Assembly: GCA_018970845.1 (NCBI GenBank)
Contig: JAGWVO010000242.1
Span: 1 to 5,922, forward strand
Length of the DNA: 5,922 nt
Origin: Planctomycetota bacterium
GTDB lineage: Bacteria > Planctomycetota > Planctomycetia > Gemmatales > Gemmataceae
Reading direction: 5' to 3'
Shown: positions 1 through 5,922 of the stretch, one piece after another
Layout: the number at the start of each line of letters is the position of its first letter
Numbering within the stretch: the first letter of the stretch is position 1
The notes under the pieces: generated by a model
The model's database searches: none
Told to the model about the DNA's origin: nothing
Seen by the model: the letters and a program-made list of their open reading frames with translations, nothing else
Made by a program: the position numbers and the translations under genes

Positions 1-63
1 TCGCTGTCGGCGGATGTTCCCGTTACAGGGTCGAATTCCCTGAACTTCGACCTCAAGAAATGA
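1..63 (+). CDS. C-terminal end of an unidentified plus-strand protein (5' part outside the window)
   Basis: Reading frame 1 is open from the first base to a TGA at 61-63 and gives a 20-residue tail, SLSADVPVTGSNSLNFDLKK. The alternating polar and hydrophobic pattern with a lysine-rich end would fit the last beta-strands of a secreted or beta-sandwich protein, but 20 residues are too few to name a family. Support is indirect. The stop falls exactly at the base of a hairpin shared with the convergent glcF-like gene, a common arrangement for two converging gene ends. Third codon positions are less GC-rich than in the neighbouring genes, and an open frame this short could occur by chance. The bases could instead be plain intergenic sequence. 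Confidence 0.35.
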   Translation, partial: SLSADVPVTGSNSLNFDLKK

Positions 64-87
64 GCGCCGGCGCGCCGGCGCGGCTCA
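61..87. terminator. GC-rich hairpin between convergent gene ends, probable terminator
   Basis: The arms TGAGC (61-65) and GCTCA (83-87) pair perfectly and enclose a perfect 18-base palindrome (64-81) built from GCCGGC units. One fold continues the stem with 66-70 pairing to 75-79, leaving a three-base bulge at 80-82. Read on the minus strand, the hairpin is followed by the U-rich run TCATTTCTTG, which fits an intrinsic terminator for the glcF-side operon. On the plus strand there is no T-run after the hairpin, so termination in that direction would be weak or factor-dependent. The outer arms contain the TGA stops of both flanking reading frames. Confidence 0.45.
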
Positions 88-1299
88 GTCCCCGCCGGCG
101 TCCGCCTCGTCGAGCAACTGGATGACATGGCTCACCCGGTAAGGGCGCTTCACCAGCCCCTGCGAGCGGGCCGTGTTCCACTGCATCATGCAGACATGGT
201 TGCTGGTGGCCAAAATCACCGGGTCGCCCTTGGCGCTTTCCAGGAACGCCGACTTGCGGGCGAGGATCTCCCGGGCGTTTGCCGGCTTCTGCAGGTTGTA
301 CACGCCGCCGGAGCCGCAGCAGTCGCGCGCCATGGGCGCCAGTTCCCAGGGCAGGCCGGTGGCGTCGAGCACCGCCTTGGGGATCCCCGGCACCTTCTGG
401 CCATGGACGAGGTGGCACGGGAGATCGACATGCACACGCGCCCCGCCGGCTTTCCGTTTCGCCGGCCGGAGCGGCAGGGTTCCCAGGAAGTCGAGCACAT
501 CGCGAACGGGCGGGCCTTCCCCGGCGAGCGCCTTGCCCAGCGCGAAGCCGCAGCCAGACGAGTTGGCGACCACGGCGTCGTAGCCCTTGGCGGCGAACGC
601 CCCGCGGGCGGCCCGTCGCAGGTCCTCCACGCCGGGCAGGCCGAGGTGCTCGCGCATGGCGCCGCAGCAACCCTGTCCGCGGGGCACCTCGACGCGCACA
701 TTGTTGCGGGCCAGCACCCGCACGGTGGCGAAGTTGATCTCGCGGAAAACCGCCTCCATGAGGCAACCGACAAGCAGCGCCACGCGCGGGCCTGTGGGGT
801 TGAGCTGACGGTTGATCCGCTCGGCGTAGTCGGCCGTGGATTCGGCCAGGGCGGGCTTGCCGGGAAAGAGCATCGGCGAGGGGGAAAGCCCCAGCCGCCT
901 GAGCCAGCGCAGGGGCGCGGCCAGCAGGCCGAACAGGGCGGGCCTGCTGGCCAGCGCGGCGGCCAGGCGCAGCGGCAGCGAAACCGACGAGCGGCCCCGT
1001 TCGGCGTGGGCGTGGCGGGTCTCCTCGAGGATGCGGCCGTAGGGCACATTGGCGGGGCAGGCGGTCTCGCAGGCGAGGCAGCCGACGCAGTCCTCGGTGT
1101 AGCGCGCCGTCCAGGGGTCGGGGGGAAGCCGGCCGTCGGCCTCCTCGCGCCAGAGCCGCAACCGGCCGCGGGGCGAGTTGTTCTCGTCACCGGAGATCTG
1201 GTAGGTGGGGCATACCTCCAGGCAGAGCCCGCAGTGCACGCAGCTTGAGAGGATGTCGCGTTCGCCGGGCTGGTCGGCCCGCGGCAGTGAAGGGTTCAT
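85..1299 (-). CDS. glcF: Glycolate oxidase iron-sulfur subunit, GlcF type
   Basis: This 404-residue protein is close in length to E. coli GlcF (about 407). In that enzyme the subunit carries electrons from the flavin subunit towards quinone at the cytoplasmic membrane. The N-terminus has two 4Fe-4S ferredoxin motifs of form CxxCxxCxxxCP, at C20/C23/C26/C30 and C71/C74/C77/C81. Two cysteine-rich CCG domains follow. The first includes GC at 178-179, QGCCG (209-213) and SSGCG (247-251). The second includes C295 in DLPCHLVHG, DCCGSGG (326-332) and C370 in TSNHVC. All expected cluster cysteines appear present. The chosen ATG (1299-1297) has GGAG eight bases upstream (minus strand, 1311-1308) and overlaps the upstream TGA as ATGA, so expression is probably coupled to the flavin subunit. 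The substrate could be glycolate, D-lactate or another 2-hydroxyacid. LutA/LldE and GlpC are related CCG-domain proteins, but the length and the two-ferredoxin layout favour GlcF. Confidence 0.93.
   Translation of the reverse strand: MNPSLPRADQPGERDILSSCVHCGLCLEVCPTYQISGDENNSPRGRLRLWREEADGRLPPDPWTARYTEDCVGCLACETACPANVPYGRILEETRHAHAERGRSSVSLPLRLAAALASRPALFGLLAAPLRWLRRLGLSPSPMLFPGKPALAESTADYAERINRQLNPTGPRVALLVGCLMEAVFREINFATVRVLARNNVRVEVPRGQGCCGAMREHLGLPGVEDLRRAARGAFAAKGYDAVVANSSGCGFALGKALAGEGPPVRDVLDFLGTLPLRPAKRKAGGARVHVDLPCHLVHGQKVPGIPKAVLDATGLPWELAPMARDCCGSGGVYNLQKPANAREILARKSAFLESAKGDPVILATSNHVCMMQWNTARSQGLVKRPYRVSHVIQLLDEADAGGD
1296..1299 (-). other. ATGA stop/start overlap (glcD-glcE fusion to glcF)
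   Basis: On the minus strand the bases ATGA serve as both the start of the iron-sulfur subunit and the stop of the flavin subunit. A GGAG motif eight bases before the ATG lies inside the upstream gene, so ribosomes can reinitiate there. This arrangement supports balanced production of two subunits of one complex. Confidence 0.9.
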
Positions 1300-3650
1300 C
1301 GGGAAAACTCCGCCGCGAGTTGGGCGCACCAGGCCGCCTCGGCGCCCCGGGCCGGCGGGCGGGGAACCAGGCGCGAGGTCCAGTCGGCGCCGAGGTCGCC
1401 CGTGTCGTCGTGATGCCGGGCGATGATGGCCGCGGCGAGCGCGACCCTCGATTCCGCCGGCCCGTCCAGCCAGGCGTGAACCACGCCGCAGAAGGCGACG
1501 GCCATGGCCCGGGCTCCCGGTTCGCGGGCGACGGCCCCGGCCAGGCCGAACGCGCGGTCGGGCGTGGTCTTGAACGAGATGTCGGGGCAGCCGCCCCTTG
1601 GCGCCGCCTCGCCGCGGCGCGCCTCGAGGCCGAGGCCGAATCGGCCGGCGAGCGACGCCACGCGGCGCTCGAACACCGGCCACTCCGCCGGCGGGCAGTT
1701 CACCGCGGCGCGCAGGGTGGCCCGGCCGTCGGGTCCGGGCAGGTAGTCGAGCGAGTCGAACCAGTCGACCCAGCATGAGGACTGCAGGCTGGCGCAGGCG
1801 GCGGCCGCGGCGGATTCCGGGCCCCGCATCAGGAAGTGCCCGTCGAGGCCGGTGTGGGGCCTGAGCCTGATGACGAAGTCGGCCGGTTCGCCGTAGTCGC
1901 CCTGGGAATGGAGCAGGAAGCGCGGCAGGTCGTAGCCGGTGGTGGACTTGGCGACCCGCTCGCCCGCGCGGATGGTCTCGCCCGTGGGGAGCCGCCAGTT
2001 CATGCCGATGATGTTGTCGCACAGGGCGCCGAAGCGCGACGAGGCGGGGGCGTGGGTGGTGGAGGCGACCTGCGAGGCCAGGGGGGCGGCGTCGTCCACC
2101 AGGAGCGGGAAGCGGAATCCCGCGGGGGCGGCCAGGGCCGCCAGTTCCGCCGGGGTGATGCCGGCGGGCACGCAGGCGGTGCCGTCGATGGCGTCGAAGT
2201 AGGGGGCGAACAGCCGGGGCGAGGGGGCCGGGGCGGCGGGTTCCTCGCCGCCGCCGCCGAAGCGCCTCGAGGCGAACACCTTGAGCGGGTTGAGGCGGTG
2301 CTCGGCGTTGAAGAGTTTCGGGATGGCCAGTTGCAGCCGGAGCGCGGCGCCCGAGAACACCATCGGCATGCAGCAGGTCTTGTCGTTGCCGATGCCGTGC
2401 TCGCCCGAGAGGGTGCCTCCGGCGTCGATGACGCGCTTCATGAGGCGCTTGCTGATCTCCTCAACCTTGTGGACATCGCCGGGCCGCCTCGAGTCGAACA
2501 GGAAGTTCGGGTGCAGGTTGCCGTCGCCGGCGTGGAACACATTGACGGCGGGGAACCCGGCGGCGTCGGCCTCGTCATAGACGAGCTGCAGGATGTCGGC
2601 GAGCGCCGAGCGGGGGATGACGGCGTCCTGCACGAGGAAGTCGGGGCTGATCTGTCCCATGAGTCCGCCGGCGACCTTGCGCGCCTTCCACAGGCCCTTG
2701 CGCGCGGCCTCGTCGTCGCTCGATTCCACGCCGGTGGCTCCCGCGGCGCGCAGGATCTCCGCCACGGCGGGGGCGCGGGCGTCGGCCAGCCCGGCGGGGC
2801 CGTCGATCTCGGTGACGATGAGGAACGAGTCCTTGGGCAGTCCCACGGCCATGGGGCTGTTTTCCACCATGGCCACGCAGCGGGGGTCCATCAGTTCGAT
2901 GGCCACGGGGAACGACGAGTCGAGGGCCAGGGCCTGCACGGCGCGCTCGGCGGAGCGGAGGTCGGGGAAGGTGGCGCGGTAGGTCCAGCATTTTTCGGGG
3001 CGGGGCAGGAGCCTGAGCCAGAAGCGGGTGAACGCGGCGAGGGTGCCCTCGGAACCCACCATGAGCCGCTTCCAGTCGTCGCGCCAGGCGCCCCGGCCGC
3101 CGGCGGGCCCGCCGAAGCGGCAGACCTCGCCGTCGAGCGTGACGGCCTCGACTCCCAGCACATAGTGGCTGGTGACGCCGTGGCGGAAGCAGTGGGCGCC
3201 CCCGGCGTTCATGGCGACATTGCCTCCCAGGGTGCAGACGGGGCCGCTGGACGGATCGGGGGGGTAGAAGAGGCCCGTGGGGGCGAGGACCTCGTCGAGG
3301 CGGTTGAGCGGCACGCCGCATTCCACCTCGCACCAGAATCCCGCGGTGCTGACCTCGCGCACCGCCCTTAGCGCGGAGGTGTGGGCGATCACGCCGCCCT
3401 GCGCGGCGACCGGCCCGCCGGAAAGCGAGGTGCCCGCCCCGCGCAGGGTGACCGGCACGCCGAGCGACTTCGCCTGGCGCATCAGCGCGGCCAACTCGGC
3501 GGCGTCGGCGGGAATGACGACGGCGTCGGGCGGGAATGTCTTGTATCCCAGGCCGTCGGCGTCGTAGCCGGCCAACTGGGCGCGGGCGGTGAGCACGCGT
3601 CCCCGGCGGACGATCTGGCGCAGCGTGCGGTGCAGGGCCTCGGCGGTCAT
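1296..3650 (-). CDS. glcD: FAD-linked glycolate/D-lactate dehydrogenase: GlcD fused to a truncated GlcE-like domain
   Basis: This is a 784-residue protein. Residues 1 to about 460 are a complete GlcD-type flavoprotein of the VAO/PCMH family, which oxidises 2-hydroxyacids to 2-oxoacids. Its FAD loop is VTLRGAGTSLSGG (67-79). The second FAD segment, PPDPSSG...LGGNVAMNAGG, covers 130-151. The active-site signatures are HAGDGNLHPNF (373-383) and GGTLSGEHGIG (411-421), and the GlcD-like end is LNPLKVF (453-459). A Gly/Glu/Pro/Ala-rich linker (about 460-478) joins it to a GlcE-like part (about 479-784), recognised by RVAKSTTGYDLPRFLLHSQG at 565-584, which corresponds to the KNVAGYDL region of GlcE. 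This part lacks the first FAD loop and the usual DPxGxFNPGR tail of GlcE. The ATG at 3650 overlaps the hydrolase stop (ATGA), and the TGA overlaps the glcF start. E. coli encodes GlcD (about 499 residues) and GlcE (about 350) separately. Glycolate and D-lactate cannot be told apart here. The reading frame continues upstream of 3650, but that part is a shadow of the hydrolase gene. Confidence 0.92.
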   Translation of the reverse strand: MTAEALHRTLRQIVRRGRVLTARAQLAGYDADGLGYKTFPPDAVVIPADAAELAALMRQAKSLGVPVTLRGAGTSLSGGPVAAQGGVIAHTSALRAVREVSTAGFWCEVECGVPLNRLDEVLAPTGLFYPPDPSSGPVCTLGGNVAMNAGGAHCFRHGVTSHYVLGVEAVTLDGEVCRFGGPAGGRGAWRDDWKRLMVGSEGTLAAFTRFWLRLLPRPEKCWTYRATFPDLRSAERAVQALALDSSFPVAIELMDPRCVAMVENSPMAVGLPKDSFLIVTEIDGPAGLADARAPAVAEILRAAGATGVESSDDEAARKGLWKARKVAGGLMGQISPDFLVQDAVIPRSALADILQLVYDEADAAGFPAVNVFHAGDGNLHPNFLFDSRRPGDVHKVEEISKRLMKRVIDAGGTLSGEHGIGNDKTCCMPMVFSGAALRLQLAIPKLFNAEHRLNPLKVFASRRFGGGGEEPAAPAPSPRLFAPYFDAIDGTACVPAGITPAELAALAAPAGFRFPLLVDDAAPLASQVASTTHAPASSRFGALCDNIIGMNWRLPTGETIRAGERVAKSTTGYDLPRFLLHSQGDYGEPADFVIRLRPHTGLDGHFLMRGPESAAAAACASLQSSCWVDWFDSLDYLPGPDGRATLRAAVNCPPAEWPVFERRVASLAGRFGLGLEARRGEAAPRGGCPDISFKTTPDRAFGLAGAVAREPGARAMAVAFCGVVHAWLDGPAESRVALAAAIIARHHDDTGDLGADWTSRLVPRPPARGAEAAWCAQLAAEFSR
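3647..3650 (-). other. ATGA stop/start overlap (hydrolase to glcD-glcE fusion)
   Basis: On the minus strand ATGA is the start of the GlcD-GlcE fusion and the stop of the secreted hydrolase. No strong Shine-Dalgarno sequence precedes this ATG (the upstream bases read GAGCCGGCGAA). Initiation may therefore depend on translation of the hydrolase gene, which ties the hydrolase to the oxidase functionally or at least in expression. Confidence 0.88.
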
Positions 3651-5005
3651 TTCGCCGGCTCGCTGGGCGCCGATTTCAAGCCCGCGGTGTTGACGGCGAT
3701 GACGCGGTAGGCGTGCTTCCGGCCCGGCTCGGCCCCGGTGTCGACGAACCTGAGCGGGATCAGCGGCATGGCGGGGGTGTCGCTGTACTGGAGGTTCTGG
3801 AACAGCGGCCGGCCGAACGGGTTCCTGGCCTTCTCGGCGAGGTTGGCGATCTCCTTGCCGTCGCGTTCGATGATGAATCCGGCGAGTCCGCTTTCCAGGT
3901 CGGCGGCGGCGCTCCAGGTCAGCTCGTTGCCCTTGAGGGCGAGGCCGGCGGGCGCCGGCGGCGGGGTGGTGTCGGTCACCCTGGTGTCCTTGACATATTC
4001 CGCCCAGGCCTTGGCGATCCTCGCGTCGGGGAGCCACCCGGCCTTGAGCGGATCGCCCTTGAAGTCCTTGGCGGCGACGGCCTCCGGGCCGGTGACCGGG
4101 GCCAGCCAGGCGCCCTCGGAGGGCATGGGGGCGAGCGGGTCGCCGGCCTTGGCGGGCAGGCGCGCGGCCAGGCAGGCGTCGAGCCAGGGGATGGCCATGT
4201 ACCGCTGGTTGCCGCACTCGTGGCTCGAGAGGGGGTCGACGGCGACGCCGACGAGCCCGCCCTTGCCGCGCACCTCGTTGAAGAACGCCTCGTTGGCTGG
4301 CCAGACGCCGGCGAAGCGGCCGTCCTTGACGGTCACCCCCTCCTTGGTGCCGGGGTTGCACATGATGGGAACCTTGAGCGCGGCGGCGGGAACCTCGTGG
4401 GCCTTGATGGTTCCCCGGCCGGGATCGGCCTTGAGCAGCGGCACGCCCGAGCGGAGCCAGGCGGCGGCGACGCGGTCGGGGTGGGTGAGCGCCATGCCGC
4501 CGGCCCAGTGCCCGCCCCCGCTGTGGCCCCACAGCGCCCAGGGAACCCGGGCCAGCTCGGGGTGGCCCGACTTGGCGCCCAGTTCGGCCAGCCCCTTCTT
4601 GAACGCCTCGGCCGAGCCGTTGCGCGGGTCGCACCACATCTGGCAGTCGGCCTTGTCGGGCTGCTCGTAGGCGGGCGACAGCAGCGCGCAGTCGTGCCTG
4701 GCGGCGAGCGCCTGCCAGTGCAGGTCCCAGGCGCCGGTGAGGCCCGACTTGCACGATCCCTCGCCGCAGCCGTGCTGGTGGACGACGACGCCCCTGAGCG
4801 TTTTCACTCCTTGGGGGATCCAGATCGTGTAATTCACGGCGTAGGGCAGCTCGCCGGGCTTGGACGAGCCCTCGAACCGCACGCGGTGATAGGGCGGCTC
4901 GGCCGCCGGGAAGACATCGTAGGGGGCCTTCTGGGCGCGGGCGCCGGCGGCGGCCAGCAGGACGGCCGCCGCGAGGGCGAGGGCGGGGGCAAGCCATGGC
5001 TTCAT
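3647..5005 (-). CDS. Secreted alpha/beta hydrolase (esterase-like) with C-terminal fibronectin type III-like domain
   Basis: This is a 452-residue exported protein. Residues 1-24 form a signal peptide: MKPW, a long Ala/Leu core, then ARA with likely cleavage before QK. The alpha/beta-hydrolase domain (about 40-340) has the oxyanion-side motif VVVHQHGCG (73-81) and the nucleophile elbow GHSGGG (160-165) with Ser162. The probable acid is Glu222 in NPGTKEG, and the probable catalytic His is His262 in SSHECGNQRY. The layout resembles the esterase/PHB-depolymerase-like hydrolases. Eight cysteines (80, 85, 106, 121, 125, 216, 264, 278) all lie in this domain and could form disulfides outside the cytoplasm. 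Residues about 347-449 look like a fibronectin type III fold (TTPPPAPAGL, LTWSAA, GFIIERDGKEI, YRVIAVNTAG), often used for polymer or surface binding. The ATG at 5005 was preferred because the signal peptide starts there; an in-frame ATG at 5044 would add a proline-rich stretch. GAGG lies 11 bases upstream. It is the first gene of the operon. The substrate is unknown, and the assignment to hydrolase is firmer than to esterase. Confidence 0.85.
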   Translation of the reverse strand: MKPWLAPALALAAAVLLAAAGARAQKAPYDVFPAAEPPYHRVRFEGSSKPGELPYAVNYTIWIPQGVKTLRGVVVHQHGCGEGSCKSGLTGAWDLHWQALAARHDCALLSPAYEQPDKADCQMWCDPRNGSAEAFKKGLAELGAKSGHPELARVPWALWGHSGGGHWAGGMALTHPDRVAAAWLRSGVPLLKADPGRGTIKAHEVPAAALKVPIMCNPGTKEGVTVKDGRFAGVWPANEAFFNEVRGKGGLVGVAVDPLSSHECGNQRYMAIPWLDACLAARLPAKAGDPLAPMPSEGAWLAPVTGPEAVAAKDFKGDPLKAGWLPDARIAKAWAEYVKDTRVTDTTPPPAPAGLALKGNELTWSAAADLESGLAGFIIERDGKEIANLAEKARNPFGRPLFQNLQYSDTPAMPLIPLRFVDTGAEPGRKHAYRVIAVNTAGLKSAPSEPAK

Positions 5006-5131
5006 GGTGGGGGGAACCTCGGGGGGGTCGCGGGTGGATGGCATTGTCAGGTTATCCGGGCCGGGCGCCGGCAACCAGTCGCCGCGCGCGCCGGCGGGGG
5101 CCATAATGGCGTTTTCGGGAGGGGGCAAGCC
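5006..5131. promoter_or_regulatory. Divergent intergenic region, probable promoters of the hydrolase operon and the ThuA-like gene
   Basis: These 126 bases separate the start codons of two divergent genes, so promoters for both directions should lie here. On the plus strand CATAAT (5102-5107) matches the bacterial -10 consensus at five of six positions, 24 bases before the ThuA-like ATG, but no convincing -35 is seen at the right spacing. On the minus strand I find no clear promoter pair. The most AT-rich patches in an otherwise very GC-rich stretch are GCATTGTCAGGTTATCC (5041-5057) and the CATAAT region, which makes them the best candidates. No clear operator repeat or riboswitch was seen. 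Confidence 0.35.
5117..5125 (+). promoter_or_regulatory. Ribosome binding site of the ThuA-like gene
   Basis: The purine run GGGAGGGGG contains GGAGG (5118-5122) nine bases before the ATG at 5132. It is the strongest Shine-Dalgarno sequence in the window and fixes this ATG as the start. No other in-frame start exists between it and the divergent gene, and the ATG at 5106 is in another frame. Confidence 0.7.
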
Positions 5132-5922
5132 ATGCCGATGTGGGCCGTGATGCTGGTGGCGATGGGGCAGGATTCCGTGAGCATGCCGCTGGCGGGCCGG
5201 AAGGTGCCGTACCCGGCGCGCACGCGGGCGGAGGTTGAGAAGGTGCTGGAGGGGGCGCCCAAGGCGGCCGCGGAACCCGGCAAGCTGCCGCTGCTGCTGG
5301 TGGCCGGGCCCAAGGACCACGGCCCGCAGGAGCACGACTACCCCGCCTGGCAGAAGGCCTGGGGCCGGCTGATGGCGATGGCGCCGGGCGTGGAGGTCGA
5401 CACGGCGTGGGAATGGCCCAAGCCCGGCCAACTGGCCAAGTCGAGGCTCATGGTGCTGTTCCAGAGGGGCGACTGGAACGCCACCCGCGCCGCCGAGCTT
5501 GACGCGCACTTGGAAAGGGGCGGCGGGGTGGTGCTGCTGCACTGGGCCGTCGACGGCCGGGGCGAGGCCGCGGCGTTCGCCGAGCGGATCGGCCTGGCGG
5601 GCAAGGGGGGCGCCATCGGCTACCGGCACGGCCCGCTGACGCTCAAGGCGGACCCCGGCGCTCTCGACCACCCGATCCTCCGCAACATGGCCGAGCTGCG
5701 CATCCACGACGAGAGCTACTGGCGGCTGACCGGCCGGGAGGAGAATGTGCGGGTGCTGGCCCGATCGCGGGAGGAGAACAAGGATTGGCCGCAGGTGTGG
5801 ACGCGGCAGGCGGGCAAGGGGCGCGTGGCGGGGCTGATTCCCGGGCACTACAGTTGGACCTTCGACGATCCGCTGTTCCGGGTGCTGCTCCTGCGGAGCA
5901 TGGCGTGGGCCGCCGGCGAGCC
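5132..5922 (+). CDS. ThuA-like domain protein, 3' end cut by the window
   Basis: The frame stays open from the ATG to the window edge, giving 263 residues with no stop. The sequence follows the ThuA-like family (class I glutamine amidotransferase-like fold, named after trehalose utilisation protein ThuA). Landmarks are LLLVAGPKDHGPQEHDYPAW (54-73), the strand LMVLFQRGDW (106-115), GGGVVLLHW (130-138), DHPIL (179-183), HDESYW (192-197), VWTRQAGKGRVAGL (222-235), GHYSWTFDDPLFR (238-250) and LLRSMAWAAG (253-262). The last segment normally lies near the end of the ThuA domain, so that domain is almost complete; more residues or a further domain may follow. The N-terminus MWAVMLVAMG is mildly hydrophobic and could be a short signal peptide, but it is not a clear one. 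The conserved histidines H63, H68 and H137 could bind a metal or sugar; this is inferred. The biochemical role is poorly defined, and members often accompany sugar-catabolism genes. It is divergent from the hydrolase operon and may share its control region. Confidence 0.85.
   Translation, partial: MPMWAVMLVAMGQDSVSMPLAGRKVPYPARTRAEVEKVLEGAPKAAAEPGKLPLLLVAGPKDHGPQEHDYPAWQKAWGRLMAMAPGVEVDTAWEWPKPGQLAKSRLMVLFQRGDWNATRAAELDAHLERGGGVVLLHWAVDGRGEAAAFAERIGLAGKGGAIGYRHGPLTLKADPGALDHPILRNMAELRIHDESYWRLTGREENVRVLARSREENKDWPQVWTRQAGKGRVAGLIPGHYSWTFDDPLFRVLLLRSMAWAAGE

Noticed and set aside
64..81. Perfect 18-base palindrome as an operator or recombination site
   Set aside because: It is made of GCC/GGC units common in this genome and sits between two gene ends. 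A terminator role explains it, and no second copy was noticed in the window.
127..1248. Long plus-strand open frame of 373 codons opposite glcF
   Set aside because: It lies antisense to a clearly recognisable iron-sulfur protein. Its translation is low-complexity Gly/Ala/Arg/His with no family motif, as expected from high-GC codon shadows.
1300..2022. Upstream extension of the GlcF reading frame to 2022
   Set aside because: The added residues are Arg/Pro/Gly-rich and lie entirely inside the GlcD-GlcE gene. The ATG at 1299 has a ribosome binding site and matches the normal GlcF start.
1836..3371. Plus-strand open frame of 511 codons opposite the GlcD-GlcE fusion
   Set aside because: It is antisense to a gene with strong FAD and active-site motifs. 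The composition is Gly/Val/Glu-rich without recognisable motifs, which fits a GC-driven shadow rather than an overlapping gene.
3948..3965. Repeated GCCGGCGG units as a tandem repeat
   Set aside because: They encode the Pro/Ala linker before the Fn3-like domain of the hydrolase; codon bias towards GC explains the repetition.
3651..4997. Upstream extension of the GlcD frame to 4997
   Set aside because: This stretch is an off-frame reading of the hydrolase gene with no motif content. The ATG at 3650 begins right where GlcD homology begins.
5006..5848. Upstream extension of the hydrolase frame to 5848
   Set aside because: It runs antisense through the ThuA-like gene and across the intergenic region, and would bury the signal peptide in the middle of the protein.

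Overview
The window is very GC-rich (about 70% by eye), protein-dense bacterial chromosome with no RNA genes, mobile elements or CRISPR arrays visible. The pairing of a secreted alpha/beta hydrolase carrying a fibronectin-like tail with a ThuA-like protein is typical of the Planctomycetes/Verrucomicrobia/Lentisphaerae/Kiritimatiellota (PVC) group. That placement is an inference from gene style, not from a marker gene.

Layout from left to right. Positions 1-63 read as the last 20 codons of a plus-strand gene that begins outside the window. Its stop codon and the stop of the convergent gene sit in the two arms of one GC-rich hairpin (61-87). A three-gene minus-strand operon then covers 85-5005. 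In transcription order it is a secreted hydrolase (5005-3647), a GlcD-type FAD-linked 2-hydroxyacid dehydrogenase fused to a GlcE-like remnant (3650-1296), and a GlcF-type iron-sulfur subunit (1299-85). Both junctions are 4-base ATGA stop/start overlaps, so the three genes are probably translated as a coupled unit. A 126-base divergent intergenic region (5006-5131) separates the operon from a plus-strand ThuA-like gene (5132 onward) that runs off the right edge.

How the genes may work together. GlcD, GlcE and GlcF homologues form the membrane-associated glycolate (or D-lactate) oxidase, which passes electrons from the 2-hydroxyacid through FAD and two 4Fe-4S clusters to the quinone pool. Here the catalytic subunit looks complete. 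The GlcE part is attached to its C-terminus and has lost the first FAD-binding half and the usual C-terminal tail, so the complex seems reduced to two polypeptides with one flavin. The coupled exported hydrolase could release the hydroxyacid or an ester precursor outside the cytoplasm, but no substrate can be read from the sequence.

The most distinctive signals are the GlcD-degenerate GlcE fusion and its tight coupling to a secreted Fn3-tailed hydrolase. I see no defence system, mobile system or otherwise unexplained element.
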